From Elysia crispata (taxonomy: Eukaryota; Mollusca; Gastropoda; Plakobranchidae): DNA of 64,000 nucleotides. Positions 63,325-64,000 of the stretch are shown here, piece after piece. The translations under genes were made by a program, and so were the position numbers. The notes beneath the pieces were generated by a model. That model made no database searches, had not been told where the DNA came from, and worked only from the letters and a program-made list of their open reading frames with translations. Location: positions 29,341-93,340 of the forward strand of contig JAWDGP010003818.1 in assembly GCA_033675545.1 (NCBI GenBank), written 5' to 3'. The number at the start of each line of letters is the position of its first letter. The first letter of the stretch is position 1.

Positions 63325-64000
63325 TTTTAGGGAAATAAAATGTATCTAGATTATATCGATACTTTCCATTCTTTAAATCAGAAGTATTATCTATAACAAG
63401 AAAGTCATAAGGCTTTTGCCAACAAAGATTACATAAATTTCTAAATTCTTCATAAGACATATCGTGAGAAACGTGGTCTTGATAAATATGCTGAATGTTT
63501 TTATTGTCTTGTTTAAACAAACATATAAAATTAGAATTCTCTCTTATAGTTTGTCTGGGTAAACGAAAATAATTTTGCGAAAGATAAAAACAATCAACAT
63601 TACTATGTCTTCCTCTAGTATAGAAATCGTTACATTTATTTTGTTTCTCAAGTAATACATCATCAAATATCATTAGGTTCTTGTCAATGGAGTTTAATTC
63701 TTTAGGATCTTTTATGTCTTCTCCGTTTTCGAAAAATTCACACTTGATAGGATTATCATTAGAATAAGTTTCACCGATTTCTTTTATAAGTTCGTAAGGA
63801 TCAATATCTTTATCTTTAATATCTTTTCTACTGTTAAAAAGATTATATACACATTCTTTATCTAAATTATTATTAAATCCACACTGTAATATTTTATATT
63901 TAGGTTGAAATAAACTTTTACCATACACAAACAGCTTATTATAATCTAACAGTTCAGGTTTTAACAAAAGATTCAGTAATAAATTAGTCTTTCCACAACC
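63317..64000 (-). CDS. DNA-packaging ATPase (A32/FtsK-like), cut by the window edge
   Basis: The gene enters from the right edge. The last bases of the window, read on the minus strand, encode the Walker A loop GCGKTNLLLNLLLKPELL, so only a short N-terminal part is missing. Walker B is LMIFDDVLLE, about 110 residues on, followed by the sensor region RGRHSNVDCFYLSQNYFRLP, typical of A32-type ATPases. It pumps the element genome into the capsid. The GC-rich element has the same enzyme beside its capsid gene, whereas here it sits beside the penton-like gene. Confidence 0.9.
   Translation of the reverse strand, partial: GCGKTNLLLNLLLKPELLDYNKLFVYGKSLFQPKYKILQCGFNNNLDKECVYNLFNSRKDIKDKDIDPYELIKEIGETYSNDNPIKCEFFENGEDIKDPKELNSIDKNLMIFDDVLLEKQNKCNDFYTRGRHSNVDCFYLSQNYFRLPRQTIRENSNFICLFKQDNKNIQHIYQDHVSHDMSYEEFRNLCNLCWQKPYDFLVIDNTSDLKNGKYRYNLDTFYFPKND

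Larger units (their letters stand above)
50474..64000 (+). mobile_element. AT-rich Polinton/adintovirus-like element C (left part, looks whole)
   Basis: A very AT-rich element with a compact set of 16 visible genes: zinc protein, protein-primed polymerase, capsid protein, an unknown, integrase, zinc-ribbon/PLA2, adenovirus-type protease, an unknown, two pX-like proteins, two helical proteins, three penton/fibre-like proteins and the packaging ATPase. It starts with AGTAGTATA inside a 47-bp palindrome and runs off the right edge. All genes in view are open and spaced by 0-30 bp in most cases, so it looks whole as far as seen and is probably much younger than copies A and B. Gene order is inverted relative to the GC-rich element. 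Confidence 0.9.

Overview
The window looks like eukaryotic, probably invertebrate-animal, heterochromatin. A ~500-bp AT-rich satellite carries three virus-like DNA elements of the Polinton/Maverick (adintovirus-like) kind. No host gene, rRNA, tRNA or CRISPR array is visible. The GC-rich element proteins resemble sets I recall from cnidarian genomes, so a cnidarian host is my best guess, with low confidence; I could run no search.

Layout. (1) 1-10965 is the right two thirds of a GC-rich element (copy A), ending in a terminal inverted repeat (TIR). (2) 10966-26103 is satellite, with one inverted block at 19131-20760. (3) 26104-39184 is a second copy of the same element in the same orientation (copy B). 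It has its left TIR but runs out into satellite inside the polymerase gene. Copies A and B together show the whole element, about 15 kb. (4) 39185-50473 is satellite again. (5) 50474-64000 is an AT-rich element (C) that starts with a 47-bp palindrome and leaves the window inside its packaging ATPase gene.

The gene sets are those of a capsid-bearing, self-replicating element. Both types have a protein-primed family B DNA polymerase with a small zinc protein beside it at one element end, a retroviral-type integrase, a double-jelly-roll major capsid protein (MCP), an A32/FtsK-like packaging ATPase, a penton-like protein and a membrane/coiled-coil protein. Element C also has an adenovirus-type maturation protease, a zinc-ribbon/phospholipase A2 protein, small basic pX-like proteins and three related penton/fibre-like genes in a row. 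The GC-rich element shows no recognisable protease or phospholipase, but has a protein with a phage-tail-fibre-like motif.

State. Copies A and B are closely similar fossils, each with several genes no longer open. Every gene seen in C is open, so C looks whole as far as it is visible and is probably much younger. The most notable points are: the shared AGTAGTATA terminus of two element types of opposite base composition; A and B abutting the same point of the satellite monomer; the palindromic end of C; the triplicated penton-like genes of C; and divergent gene pairs separated by 6-39 bp.
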